In this document: one piece after another, positions 1 through 11,290 of the stretch | How positions within the stretch are numbered: position 1 is the stretch's first letter | Layout: each line of letters begins with the position of its first letter | The notes under the pieces: generated by a model | The model's database searches: none | Told to the model about the DNA's origin: nothing | The model's input: the letters and a program-made list of their open reading frames with translations, nothing else | Source of the DNA: Liolophura sinensis | Taxonomy: Eukaryota > Mollusca > Polyplacophora > Chitonida > Chitonidae | Length of the DNA stretch: 64,000 bases | Assembly: GCF_032854445.1 (NCBI RefSeq) | Contig: NC_088295.1 | Location: 48,533,385-48,597,384 of the forward strand | Direction of reading: 5' to 3' | Program-made: the position numbers and the translations under genes

Positions 1-41
1 CATTTCACAAGCCCAATAAGAAATGTGTGATCTCTTACTGT

Positions 42-145
42 GACGGGCTGTGCCCGGTTTCCACCCACCATAATGATGACCGCCGTCGTATAAGTGAAAT
101 ATTCCTGAGTACGGCGTAAAACACCAATCAAATAAATAAATAAAT
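42..145 (+). repeat. tRNA-SINE, 5'-truncated, with 8-bp target-site duplication
   Basis: The core (CCACCATAATGATGACCGCC..., GTATAAGTGAAATATTC, GAGTACGGCGTAAAACACC) is followed by an AAATAAAT tail. CTTACTGT at 34-41 is repeated at 146-153 as a perfect target-site duplication, so both ends are exact. Confidence 0.9.
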
Positions 146-358
146 CTTACTGTAAACATTTTTTTCTCCCGCTTCGGGGCTTGTTTTCGTCGTTATCGTC
201 TGCTGGAAAATTACTTAAAATGCTGGTAAGTGTTGCCCTTGGAATCCTAAACGTACGTGCTAACTCTGATTTACATGGAGTATTAAATGATGCGTTTAAA
301 ATTATTATTTTATCGACTACATCCACACTGGTACTTGTATTACTTAATTACTTAGTAT

Positions 359-371
359 GTGTATACATACA

Positions 372-414
<43 letters not shown>
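359..414. repeat. TG/TA microsatellite
   Basis: A GTGTGTA stretch passes into an uninterrupted (TA)n run of about 40 bp. Confidence 0.9.
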
Positions 415-421
<7 letters not shown>

Positions 422-1732
422 TAAAGCATTCAAATATATAACAAATTCAGGAGCAATATCATTTTATTGCAAACAAAACAAAACTGGGAGATAAAAAATA
501 CAAATGCCTGCCAGAGGGCTTTAGAGCTATGAGAAGAATCGGCTGGGAAGTTTCCTTATGTTGGGTTAAGAAAAATACAATCGAAAATGTTTGTATAAAG
601 CACAAGGAAACTACAACACCATGTTTCAAATCACAGAAATAATGTTGATACCTGAGATATTTTCAATTATCTGTATAAATATATCTAGTTCAATCCCTTC
701 AAGAATCTAGGAATTACAATCACAAGAGTATTGGCCCTTGACCACCAGAAGGCAGAACAGTTCGTGGGTGGACTAATAATGCTGATTATGATCCGTTATT
801 TCCTGGTTGAGATTAAATGATAGCATCCAGAAGAAAAATTTCCTCACATGAAATTTTCCTGCTTGCTAACCATGACATGATCGCATGACATAATTTCTGT
901 TCGGTGTGATAGAGACACACATTTCCATTATCCAAATAAACATACCTTGTGTGTGCCTTAAACAAGTCTCATCTATACATCTAGCCATCTGATTAGATGA
1001 GAAAAAAACATTAATTTACACAGAACTAAAACCTCCTCCAAATGCATAATACTGTCTGTATGCACTATATACATGACGATCTAAAAAAGTTCTAAACAAA
1101 ATATTTTATAAGTAGGATTGATACATGGATACCAGAGTTATACATGCGCATGTGTATATAGTTCTACATAATAAAATAACATATATATATATGTAGAATT
1201 GTAAAAGATTTAGAAAAAGCACAAAGGCAATAGGTCTACCAGTAGACCATACTTTGCTGAGACATACAAACTTTTCACATTATCCTAAAATCATTCAGAG
1301 GGCTTTTCAAAACAAAAATCAAGGCAAGACATCAATTATTCCATAAAAACCAGCATTTTGCCAAACTATAAACTATAAAAACTCCAAAAATGTATCAACT
1401 TATGCTATACCTAAATTCTACGCTGGTATCCAGGTACTCGTCCTCATCAAAAAGCACTGAAATCTATTTTTCCTGGGGAAAACTTTCTAACGTGTACATT
1501 ATAAAACCTGGTTTTTCTGATGCAAAATGTATTAAATCAAAACAATTAAAACAAATTCACATAGCACTTGACCAGTTTTGTGTAAGGTGTTAACAACTAT
1601 TTTTGTGCAACATGTGCAAATTTCCCTAATTTCACAATACAACTACATACACTTCTAACTGTACAAATACACATAGGCTTTTATATACCGGTGTCTATTT
1701 AAACCTCAACATGCTGTATTTTCCTGGGATTT

Positions 1733-1738
1733 TTTAAT
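1733..1738 (-). terminator. Candidate poly(A) signal of the unnamed gene
   Basis: The variant hexamer ATTAAA on the minus strand lies about 60 nt past the TAG at 1799. It is supported only by position and motif. Confidence 0.35.
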
Positions 1739-1798
1739 AAAAATTAGCAGAGTGCATTTGTGTGGCATAACTTTTGATAAATTCATTATCAAAGAACT

Positions 1799-4700
1799 CT
1801 AACTGCGCCTCCACGGCAGCTTGATTAGTTTCCTTCCATCGGGCCACTCAAAGCGTGTCTGGTACTCCGTGAATCCTACCTCATAGACAGACCGTCCCAG
1901 CGGCCGCCCGTGGATGGCGAAGTTCGGTGCAGGGTTTATGGTGAAGTCGCTGGTGGGTAAGTCCATCGGCGGGCGAGTGTAGCGCTTCGTGTACTCGGTC
2001 TTCCCTGGGAATGTGGTATTAATCCCACATTGCTCCTGGACAGACATTGTCGTGTAAGCTCGCTGTAACCGTGGCTGGGCTGACTGTGCTTCTCTGGTTT
2101 TGCAAGCATCTGATGCATTTAGCTTGTTCAGGAAGGCTGTCTTTTGCAGGGTGTGATTATAGGTGGCTGGACGGTCGATGTACATTGTGTTACTTCGAGG
2201 GTACAAGCTGTCAATTGTTTGGTAACCTGAAATCGCGAAAGCTTGATGTACAAAATGTGATTTATCCTAACTTTGCCTACAAAAGTGCCAATAAATGTCA
2301 CACAATTTCATTTCTGGTGCTGAAACAAACAATTTTCCAGTAGAATGTCATCCCATGTTCTAAACAAACCTGAAAACACCTTTCTAAAATCAATAGAACT
2401 CTCAGAATCAGGAAAAATGGATGAAATTTAGGGTATGTTATATCTCCATTAAGTAGGTTATGTTCTTGAAAGAGTTTATTTCTTAGTATGTATGTTTGTC
2501 TGTCTGTCTGTCAGCAACTTCATGGAAAAAAGTTATGCATCTATCTGGGTGAAATTTTAGGCACAGGTTAGCCTTGGGCAAAGGACCAGTCCATTAATTT
2601 GGTGGTGATCTGGATCTAGGAATTATTTGGAAAATTTTTCGCCACTGACAAGTACGAAGGAAGTGCGAAGTATTGTCCTTTTGTTTGTGGTGCATGGATC
2701 AGTACATTTATCTGCCTTCTAGTATATTTATTTGACTGTTCATTGTGTTGATGACTTATGTGCTATCAACCAGGAGCTGCATTGTGTACATTAACACTGC
2801 TTCCCCATAGTGGACAATGGATGGAAATAATTCATGACACTTGGATAGTTCTCCTTACCTCTAAATTCACACTGAGTAGGGAGATGCTTGGAGTTAAATC
2901 TTTTCTACATCAAATAATTGACGGAATTCACACCACTAGGATGGCTGATTCTCCTTACCTCTAAATTCATAATGGTTAAGGAGATGCTTGGTGTTAAATC
3001 TTTTCTACATCAAATAATTGATGGAATTCACACCACTAGGATAGCTGATTCTCCTTACCTCTAAATTCATAATGGTTAAGGAGATGCTTGGTGTTAAATC
3101 TTTTCTACATCAAATAATTGATGGAATTCATACCACTAGGATAGTTCTCCTTACCTCTAAACACATACTGGGTAGGTAAAGCTTATCAACTAGGAGTTGC
3201 TGGGAATTAACAGCTTTCTACATCAAGCAATTTCTTACCACTAGGATACCACTCCTTACCTCTATATTCATACTGGGTGGGTAAGGTTTTGCCTAGCTGT
3301 GCTCTGTTCAGGGTGCCAGTGAGGTAGACTGGTTCCACACTGCCATATAGTTGTCCTGGGGGAGGGTACAGGCGCTCTGTACCCAGGCTCTTGTGTAATG
3401 GCACGCCTGAAATATGCAACCAGCAGAAATGACCAGAAACCATTATCGTATTTCATTAGTTGTATACAGGGGCAATACCTTAATTTCTTTCAGTGATAAA
3501 AGTTTTATTTTATACAGTTAGATAGAACTTTTGTTATTTCAGTCCATGATGTCAAAAAAGAAACACTTTGTTTTGTGACATTCTAATCTTAGCTCAGCTG
3601 GATGATGTATTGATACATGTAACAGTTATAGCATGTCACCTGAGCATATTTCCATCAATGCTTGGAAATTTTTTGGAAATGACCTGAAGTTTAGTGCCCC
3701 GCATTTGGACTCTTTCCCCAACAGATACACTGTGACACGCATGGCTGCAAGATACTTGATTTCTAGACTAATTCTGAGGGCTTTAAATAGGAGAAACGGA
3801 GTTTAAAGCTAATTTTACCCCCCCAAAATAGGCTCAGAAGCTCCTTTGTACTCTGATATGCTAGGACACATCTTAAACCGCATATTAAGAAATAAAAACC
3901 ATGTGTTTCATTAATCTTTTAATTTAACTCCAGCACAGCTTACCCTTATATGAGCTTTGCAAGCAGAGTTTGTTTCTGAAAGGTTTATCTTCCAGGCAGG
4001 TTGTGCTGCACAGGGAACCCTTGAACGAGTGAGGTTGTTCGGTAGCCAAGGTAACGATCTGTCACCCCGATGTGATCGCTGAATTGCTGCAGTCGTTCAT
4101 GAGCACCAACAGCATATGGGTTTACTCCACCTGAAAGTTTTGAAAATTAAGGATAGCTGAGGATTTCTTTTCTTCACAGATACCTAAATGTATATTCATA
4201 AGGTGTTTTTTTTTTCAAATATTAAACTTTCGACTTTTTAGTCATGCCAATCAATAGAAACTTTAAATAAATGATGTATGAGCCTTAAGCTCGGCACATA
4301 GGAGAGCTGAGACCCAACTCAAACCAACCAGCCTCTTGCATCAATTCGTTGGAGCACGTGTATGTGAAACAATGACGAGACTCAACTGGAGTTGATAGTT
4401 TCATGCAGTTGAATCTTAAAGTTTTATGTCCCACCATAATGCTGGCCGCTGTATTTATTTGATTGATGTTTTACGCCGTACTCAAGAATATTTCACTTAT
4501 AGGACGGCGACCAGCATTATGGTGGGAGGAAACCGGGCAGAGCCCAGGGAAAACCCACGACCATCAGCAGGTTGCTGCAAGACCTCCCCACATACGGCCG
4601 GCTGTCTTATAAGTGAAATATTCTTGAGTACAACATAAAATATAAATCAAATAAATCAAGTCGAAGTTGTATGGCCATCAGCAACTGGAAACAACTCCAT

Positions 4701-6661
4701 ATGGTCTTTGAATTGAGATGAATTGCGTCTTAAGATCTGGTGTATGCTGAGCACTGAAGGACTCATCAGTAGCTGAACTGAATCAAACGGATTCCAGGAA
4801 AGTGTGATATTATCTGTAATTCCATGTACTGTATGAGTATGTTTATTGCTAGGGGCATTTCAAGATGATTAATTGAACCCTTGTTTCCCCATTGCTTGAT
4901 GACTGCAGACAACTTGTCTGGGTCATACATTTAACAGTTGTATACATGTAACTTTGATCTGGTGTTAGCACAGTGTCCTCACTGACTATAGACATATAAA
5001 GAATGAATGAATGAATGCCCGCGGCTTAATGAGTCATAAGATGTGTGTATATATACTGTCTTCATGTGGCAGGGCGACTCCATGCCACCAAAGTGTTACC
5101 AGCCACTTAAGTATCATGCTGAAGAGTCACCAGACATGAAACACCACCCCAGTCACGTAATACTAATACTGGGAAATCAGTCCTGTTTCCTGCTCTAACC
5201 TCTCAGTGCTGAGCAAGGTATCATCAAGTACCATTTTCAGTTCCTGGTTCGACCCAACCTGGGTTTTACCCCGGGTTGCCTGACTTTGAGGCAGACAATC
5301 TCGCCATTAGGTCACCATAGCAATGTTTATAGACATATAATCAAGCTGAAATAGACTTAGGTAGTTGTGGTTGGAGAGCTGTTTCAAATTAAGTTACATT
5401 TGAGACAAAACATAATGTAACAAAATCTCTTTGGCATTTGATGTCGCAGTATCTTTGTTGTTAAGCAGGGAAGTTTCACTACACTGCTCAGACTACCTCA
5501 TAAATAATACAACTGATTTCTGTTTTTTAATGGTAATCGCAATATTTCAAATTAAAAAATAATTAGACATCAAAGGTGCATATTAAATTTGAAACATACA
5601 AAGACAATCACCATAATGTGGTCTAATTCAGGAGAGATGCTACTTAAATTTAAGACAGAGCACCAGAGAGGTCTATGGTACTCTCCTTACCTTTTGGATG
5701 TTTTTAAGGTTGGACATTCCCCAGTGGTGCCTTTCCTCGTAACGTTCATTCTCTTGTTGTGTGCTCACATCTGGCACCTCATCTGCTGTTTCACATCATT
5801 TAGACCATTACCCACACTTGTGACAAAGCTGTGTCTACTCCTTATGTAAAGTAATAAGATTTGTTAAACATTCAGGTCCATTTCTGCCAAAATGTCTAAT
5901 GCAGGCATAGCAGGATGTCTTTCAGACATTTTGTTCATTTCCTTGTAGTGACTTTACTTGACCTTACTCAGAGATATTACTCGGTATGATTAAAGGTGAG
6001 GCACATCTATCTGACTGTAGAACAATATAAGTGTTCACTGTGGAAAAATCTGATTACCACTAGAGTATAAGAATAAACTAAAAATTTTAAAATGTATTAT
6101 CTCTGTTGAAGAATTTGCTACATGTTGGGGGGAAAATATGATGAATAATTTATAGCCTACACATACAGTGTACATCTATCTTTTCCTAAAACCACACAGT
6201 TACAATGGATATATTGCTTTTAATATTTTATCAATTGAGTTTTGATTGTTTTTCAAATTTCCATCCAACTTTTTGTTACTGATTCAAATGCTCCTTTTGC
6301 TTACTTAGTAAGTTTTGTCTGATATTTTGGAATCAAGCTGAATGCCACTAAATCAAAGACTGAAATGAAGAATTCTTTGGATCATCTGACATGGAGAAAA
6401 CTCAGAAAGTATGTTAATGTGACCACAGAATTTGGCTGTAAGTTTATTACCCTGATAGGTCTCTGCTGGGTTATGTTTCTTCTGCCACTCCTTGGATGAG
6501 TTGGTGATATCTGCGTCTAGTTTCATGTGTTCCAAACCACTGTTAATGGCAGCTAACTCTCTAGACATTTCATCCGTGCAGTAATAATTACCGCTGGCAG
6601 CAAAATCACGGATATTCTGTGTGACCGAATTTATCGGTCGTCTGATTTCCACGGCTGCCAT
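1799..6661 (-). CDS. Unnamed multi-exon gene, short Tyr/Pro-rich protein
   Basis: Exons read on the minus strand: 6661-6451 (ATG at 6661, begins MAAVEIRRPINSVTQ, about 70 residues), 3406-3260 (49 codons) and 2226-1799 (142 codons, stop TAG at 1801-1799). These three join in phase 1 through GT-AG introns (donors at 6450 and 3259, acceptors TTTCAG before 3406 and 2226) and give about 261 residues. A fourth open segment starting at 4130 behind a CTTTCAG acceptor encodes about 46 plausible residues (NPYAVGAHERLQQFSDH...) in the right phase, but it runs into TAA with no good donor, so it is an alternative terminal exon, a decayed exon or an assembly error. The protein is soluble with no signal peptide and has repeated short motifs with Tyr, Pro and Arg (YPRSNTMYIDRPATYNHTLQ, TEYTKRYTRPP, TEYQTRFEWPDGRKL). 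That style resembles ciliary microtubule inner proteins, but I do not recognise the family. The exon 3 donor is embedded in a tandem array at 2758-3261. Confidence 0.6.
2486..2700 (+). repeat. Dispersed repeat with (TGTC)n head
   Basis: TTTGTCTGTCTGTCTGTCAGC is followed by a stretch with GGTGGTGATCTGGATCTAGGAAT. This arrangement recurs in many marine invertebrate genomes as a degenerate interspersed repeat. It lies between exons 3 and 4 of the unnamed gene. The family is assigned from memory of its look, without a search. Confidence 0.45.
2758..3261. repeat. Tandem array of about 100 bp containing the exon 3 splice donor
   Basis: CTCCTTACCT recurs at 2851, 2951, 3051, 3147 and 3252 (spacings 100, 100, 96, 105), with an older, more diverged unit from about 2758. 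The last copy is the genuine exon 3 end and donor of the unnamed minus-strand gene (GAATATAGAG|GTAAGGAG). The other copies keep the same exon-end plus donor sequence in degraded form. Confidence 0.9.
4430..4660 (+). repeat. SINE interrupted by a second SINE (nested, opposite orientation)
   Basis: The outer plus-strand copy is split into 4430-4452 (CCACCATAATGCTGGCCGCTGT) and 4606-4660 (CTTATAAGTGAAATATTC... then AAATCAAATAAAT). A minus-strand copy fills 4453-4600, flanked by GCTGT at 4448-4452 and 4601-4605 as target-site duplication. The interruption falls inside the conserved core. Confidence 0.88.
4453..4600 (-). repeat. Inner SINE of the nested pair, 5'-truncated
   Basis: Reads ATTTATTTGATTGATGTTTT... 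to ...CATACGGCCG on the plus strand, which is the SINE core and tail in reverse. Flanked by 5-bp GCTGT duplications. Confidence 0.85.
5003..5330. repeat. Degenerate interspersed element with GAATGAATG head
   Basis: (GAAT)n is followed by GGCTTAATGAGTC... and, further on, a B-box-like CTGGTTCGACCC. Related GAATGAATGATTATGGCTTAA segments occur at about 17515, 24003, 31207 and 50227, so this looks like an old interspersed family. Confidence 0.4.
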
Positions 6662-7469
6662 GTTGACAGAATAATTTGTTACAAACAGTCGATTAGATCG
6701 CTGGGATAATAGCGAGCAGTGTTGTTGTTGTTGTAGTTGTCACCGCTTGACAACGGGTCACTTTCACGCCTTTGAAGACACCTCAAAACACTGGGAGTCT
6801 GGTGGGTGAAAAACCATTACCACTGAAAGTATCTCTTACTTCCAGGGGTTTCTGTATTCCCCAAAATCTCCCCAATTAGCGCGAAAAAAAACCCAACTGG
6901 TGCTACCACCGGCCTGTCACAGTGCTTGACAACCACGTCTCGATGTCAACAGAGTAGAAGGGGCTCGCCCACAGTGCTACGGACGGTTGACTTGGACGAG
7001 TTATTCCCCCTGCTGTGCCCCATAGTGTGTTTTGCGGTTTGAAGCTGGCAGGCGTTCCAGGTGGTAAAGTCAGTTGATGTTATGTTTTTTACGCAAAGGA
7101 CCTAAATCCATGCTATACCCTTAAATGAAATAATTTTTTGGGTTCAAGCCTTTGGCTTTGCTGCTTTAGTAGCTACATTTGTTTTTGTGCTGAGTGCAGT
7201 CAAATTTAATCGCTAAGGACAAAGGGAAAGTTCCAATGGGGCATGTTTTTTAAACCCGAGAGGGGAGGCGCTATTGTGCAGGAGGGCCTTGAGCCATTGT
7301 TAAATTAAAGTTGATTGTAGCTCAACATGTACAGTGTTACAATATATCAGTTTCTAATCAACATTATTCGTCTTTAATTTGAGTTGAGAAAGGAATGTTC
7401 CAAGTTAATAAAATGGTATCTGGGTCCTGTTTCCAGGTGCCCATTATTGTTTCAGTATATCATAGATGC
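6662..7469. promoter_or_regulatory. Upstream region of the unnamed gene
   Basis: About 800 bp upstream of the ATG at 6661, GC-richer than its surroundings between 6700 and 7050, with no gene on either strand. It is presumed to hold the promoter; no TATA box or specific site can be defended. Confidence 0.35.
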
Positions 7470-7740
7470 CTTGATTTATTTATTTATTTATTTGATTGAT
7501 GTTTTACGCCGTACTCAAGAATATTTCACTTATATGACGCCGGCCAGCATTATGGTGCGTGGAAACCAGGGCAGAGCCTGGGGGAAACCCACGACCATCC
7601 GCAGGTTGCTGAAGACCTTCCCACTTACGGCCAGAGAGGAAGCCAGCATGAGCTGGACTTGAACAGTGACCACATAGGTGAGAGACTCCTGGGTCATTAC
7701 GCTGAGCTAGTGCACTAACCAACTGAGCCGCAGAGGCCCC
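7470..7740 (-). repeat. Full-length tRNA-SINE
   Basis: In the plus-strand text it runs from (TTTA)n through the core to AACCAACTGAGCC...GAGGCCCC. Read on the minus strand it has a tRNA-like head with A box GGCTCAGTTGG and a decayed B box, a central core shared by all copies, and an (AAAT)n tail. Confidence 0.92.
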
Positions 7741-8224
7741 TGGTTGCGTTGAATAGGATTAGCAAAGTTATAGACTTTGCTGTGATAATAGGGAATTTCA
7801 TCTCAAACCCTTGTCAGTTGGCCATATACATGTAATTAATTTTTGCATGATTTTTTTGCTAAACCAGCAAATGGACAGACTTGATATTGGGCCGTTAGGC
7901 CTATTCCTGCTGTAGCTTGCTCATGGTCCAGATTTTCACCAATGAAAGTTGAGGTTATCCTTGACAATATTCGTAATTTCATCTTTACAGAATGTTCATT
8001 AGTTAGCCTCTGATCTCTGCCACTTGACAGGTTCCTGACCAACCTGCTTCGACGTGTACTTGGAATTAGGAAGCCTTTCATTGGTCTCAAATGCATCCTG
8101 CTTGAAATACATCATTTCAGCATTCTGTATACAGTACAAAACAGCCACCAGATTCAGTCACTGTGAGTCCACCTCATCCTGGTTTCTCCTCCTTTTGTAC
8201 GTGGGAAAGAAGCAACCTTTTGAT

Positions 8225-8337
8225 GATCGAAGGTGATCCTCACACCATAATGCTGGCCTTCATCATATAAGTGAAATATTCCTAAGTAAGGTGTAAAAAA
8301 AAAAAAAAAAAACCCATAAATTAAATAAATCAAAAAC
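8225..8337 (+). repeat. 5'-truncated SINE with internal poly-A expansion
   Basis: CACACCATAATGCTGGCC... through ATAAGTGAAATATTCC, then an 18-base A run interrupts the normal AAAACACCAATC segment before the AAATAAAT tail. Confidence 0.8.
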
Positions 8338-9235
8338 GTAGAAAAAGGTTGCATTTGTCTGTTTTTTACTTCACAACAAAACATTGCACAGATGCCTTGA
8401 CATTTTCATCTATGTGGGCTTTCATTTACAGATGCCTTATCACCGTGTTTAAGTGACTACATTCTAGACAAACCCAATAAGCAGACGCATATTTTCATCA
8501 TTGTCAGAACTTATATCAACCATGACAAACAACCACATGTAGTCTTTACAAATACACATTCTAAGCAGCTGTAAGAAGTAGATGAGCAAACCTATGTACA
8601 TACATGTGTATTTACATTATTAGCATGCTAAGCTGCTATAAAAAATGAAAGAAAATAGCATTGGCTTTTTTACTGAGGGCAAGTTACACAGTTTCAAAAC
8701 TTACCATTCTATAAATTATTGATAAATTTAAGTATGTCTTAGTGTCGCCATTATTGATATGACCTTAATATTTGATATAAAATTCTATGGTGTAAATATC
8801 AATACCCATGCAAGATGCCTCCTTTTAATGACTTGGCCATTACCTCATCTTATAGTAAATTACCTACAAATTTACAGTTTTATCTGAATGCCATTAAGAT
8901 TTTTCTTTCAAAAGCCAGCCTTCCAAACTTGATTTTAATCTTTCTATCTGGGTCCTAAAAATCAAGTTTCTGATTGCAGAACTGTCACAATTGCAGATCA
9001 AAGGATCATAAATTAATAGAAAAAACAAAACGAACAACTAGCTTAAATACAATGTACCTTTACTTTTTCACAAAACTTCTGAACAGAATTAAAAGCATTC
9101 AGATCTGTTAGTTCACAAACTGAATTCATAGTACTGGGTGTCAAGGGGGTCATAAATCAGAGGACTTACCCTGCCCACTAATACCCTATGACACAAGCCA
9201 AGTATAGCTTTTGACAAACTATCCTTAATCAAACT

Positions 9236-9345
9236 TACATCAAACGCCATCCAAATCTAGAACGGATCAAGTTTACATCGAACCCATCTAAATTTTGAAT
9301 GGATCAAGTTTACATCACACCCCATTCAAATCTAGAATGGATCAA
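9236..9345. repeat. Tandem repeat, about 38 bp, nearly three copies
   Basis: The segment CCAAATCTAGAACGGATCAA and its variants recur three times, twice followed by GTTTACATC. Confidence 0.75.
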
Positions 9346-10349
9346 GAAACCAAAACAGATCAACATATTTTGATCAAATATCTATATTTGGAAAGTAGAT
9401 CAGACTGAATTGAAAGGGGTATGACAATGAACCTAGTTTTATGAAGCTCTGTTTTAACATGCTATACAATACTGATCTTAAATCTTCAGTACTGGCTCAG
9501 ATGGAAAATTATGAAACCCAAGCCCAGTCCCAAGCACAGTATCTGATCATGAATGATGACAAAAAACTAAAAATAATGCTGTCTAAGGAAGATAAGTCGT
9601 TTCTTGGAAAAAGGTTTATCAAATACAATAAGGACGGTAACACCATAGAGCTGTTCAAGATCAGATTCAAGTAATAAAATCTATGTTACCAAATGTAATA
9701 AATGAGGCCATTTAAAATAATGCAAACAGCAACTCAAAGCAACACATATCAAACATCAGCATTTCATGTCGTCGTTAACATTTAAATACACTCTACAGCA
9801 AAAGGTGGTGAAAATTAGTGATTTAAGTCATTGTTAATATTTCAAATACAATTTATGTTTAAAGCAAATTTGCAGTATAAGGAGATTCTTCTCATGCCTG
9901 TCTTCATTAAAAAACATGACAAAATGACAGATATCTAAAAATGTACTAAGCCAATGTATAGAAGAGATCTGTATTGAACAAACCAAAATGAAAAAAAAAA
10001 AAAAAAAATACACGACAGGACATAACCTTCAAATCGGATACATGATACCAAGAAGCTAAAACTATAATAACAATACACGCCAAAGGTTTGACATTAACAA
10101 AATTTAACAAAACAGTGGTTAGAGCCTAGAGCTGAAAGTTGAGCAAAACTTTTTGTATGCACTATTCTTTTTTAACAAACACAAGCCACATTTTGAGCTG
10201 TCTAGATAACAAAGAAGTGATGGTATTAAAATTAAGTTCTAAATAAATCTCTTGGTATTTATAATACGCTCAATCATCACAGATTTAAACACTTAACAAT
10301 TCAATAGGAAAATTAACGAGAGGTCAAATTTTAGCATTAGCATTTTTTT

Positions 10350-10395
10350 TGGTGGTGGGGGGGGGGGGGGCGGGGTGGGGGGTGAGGGGTAAAAA
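10350..10395 (+). other. G-rich tract, potential G-quadruplex
   Basis: Runs of G separated by single T, C or A over about 40 bp, satisfying the G3+N1-7 pattern several times on the plus strand. Confidence 0.6.
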
Positions 10396-10577
10396 GTATC
10401 AGGAAAGTATTCTATGTATGACCCAAATACATATCCTTATCATACAAAATAATATTATATCAATTCACTTGTCCACATAAATGACACTTCTTACTTTCCA
10501 ACCCAGCCTGCCTCGTTTCTAAGCAAACATGTAATGGAGAGACAGAACAAAATGCAAAGCAAAGTTACCAGCATGTG

Positions 10578-10825
10578 TTTTTTTATTCATTTGTTGTTTT
10601 ATGCCATAATTAAGAATATTCCACTGATACGAGTGTGGGACGCGTTATGGTAGAAGGAAACTGGGCATCTCCCGATGGAAACTCAAGACCCTACACACGT
10701 CAGAGGGCGAGACCTTTCAACAGGCGGCCAGAGAGGACGCCAGCATGAGCTGGACTTGAATTCACAGTGATTGCATTTGTGATAGGCTCCCGAGTGTTAG
10801 ATCTGCGCTGGTTTGATAACCACTT
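10578..10825 (-). repeat. Old, near full-length SINE copy
   Basis: A diverged core (TTGTTGTTTTATGCCATAATTAAGAATATTCCACTG split by substitutions) is followed by GCCAGCATGAGCTGGACTTGAATTCACAG from the tRNA-derived half. Divergence is much greater than in neighbouring copies. Confidence 0.75.
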
Positions 10826-11043
10826 GGCAATTTATTATTGTCTTCATCTATCCTAACTTAAATTCATATTAAAACTACTGATCCAGTTATAACTTTCATT
10901 GTGAAGATAAACAGTACTGAACCGGCAAAGATTGTGAATGTAAGAAACCTCAGAAAAAAAATACACGTACATGTAGCAATGTGTTGACTACATGTATGCA
11001 CATGATTTGCATCATATACCTAATTATAATATTTGCTGATAAA

Positions 11044-11290
11044 TATGAAAGGAAGTTGATGTTGAACTTTTTTTGTATTTCTGCTTAAGTTTGGTATGTA
11101 AAAATACACTTTCAGAAGCACATAACGGCTTTAAAATGATAATTTTGATGCCAACCCTTAAGTTTATTTCATAAGAAATTAATCAAATTTCGCAAAAAAA
11201 AAAAAAAAAAAAAATCTTTAGCGGCACTATAAGGTCAATGAGTTGGTCAGAATCAAACCAAATGTGCCACTGGAAAAAGGGTAAAAATCG
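11044..11290. repeat. Dispersed repeat copy 1
   Basis: Shares TAAGTTTGGTATGTAAA.A..CACTTTCA, TCAGAATCAA.C.AAATGTGC and neighbouring blocks, in the same order, with 25066-25250 inside an AMBRA1 intron. Both lack coding potential; they look like an unclassified interspersed family. Confidence 0.6.

Larger units (their letters stand above)
154..1798. other. Gene-free AT-rich flank
   Basis: Apart from the TA microsatellite and a small inverted repeat around TTCTACATA...TATGTAGAA (1161-1198), I see only short AT-biased open frames, with no conserved protein or splice pattern. Confidence 0.5.

Noticed and set aside
9441-9674. 77-codon plus-strand frame
   Set aside because: Lys/Asn-rich AT-biased composition, no homology recognised, no splice or regulatory context.
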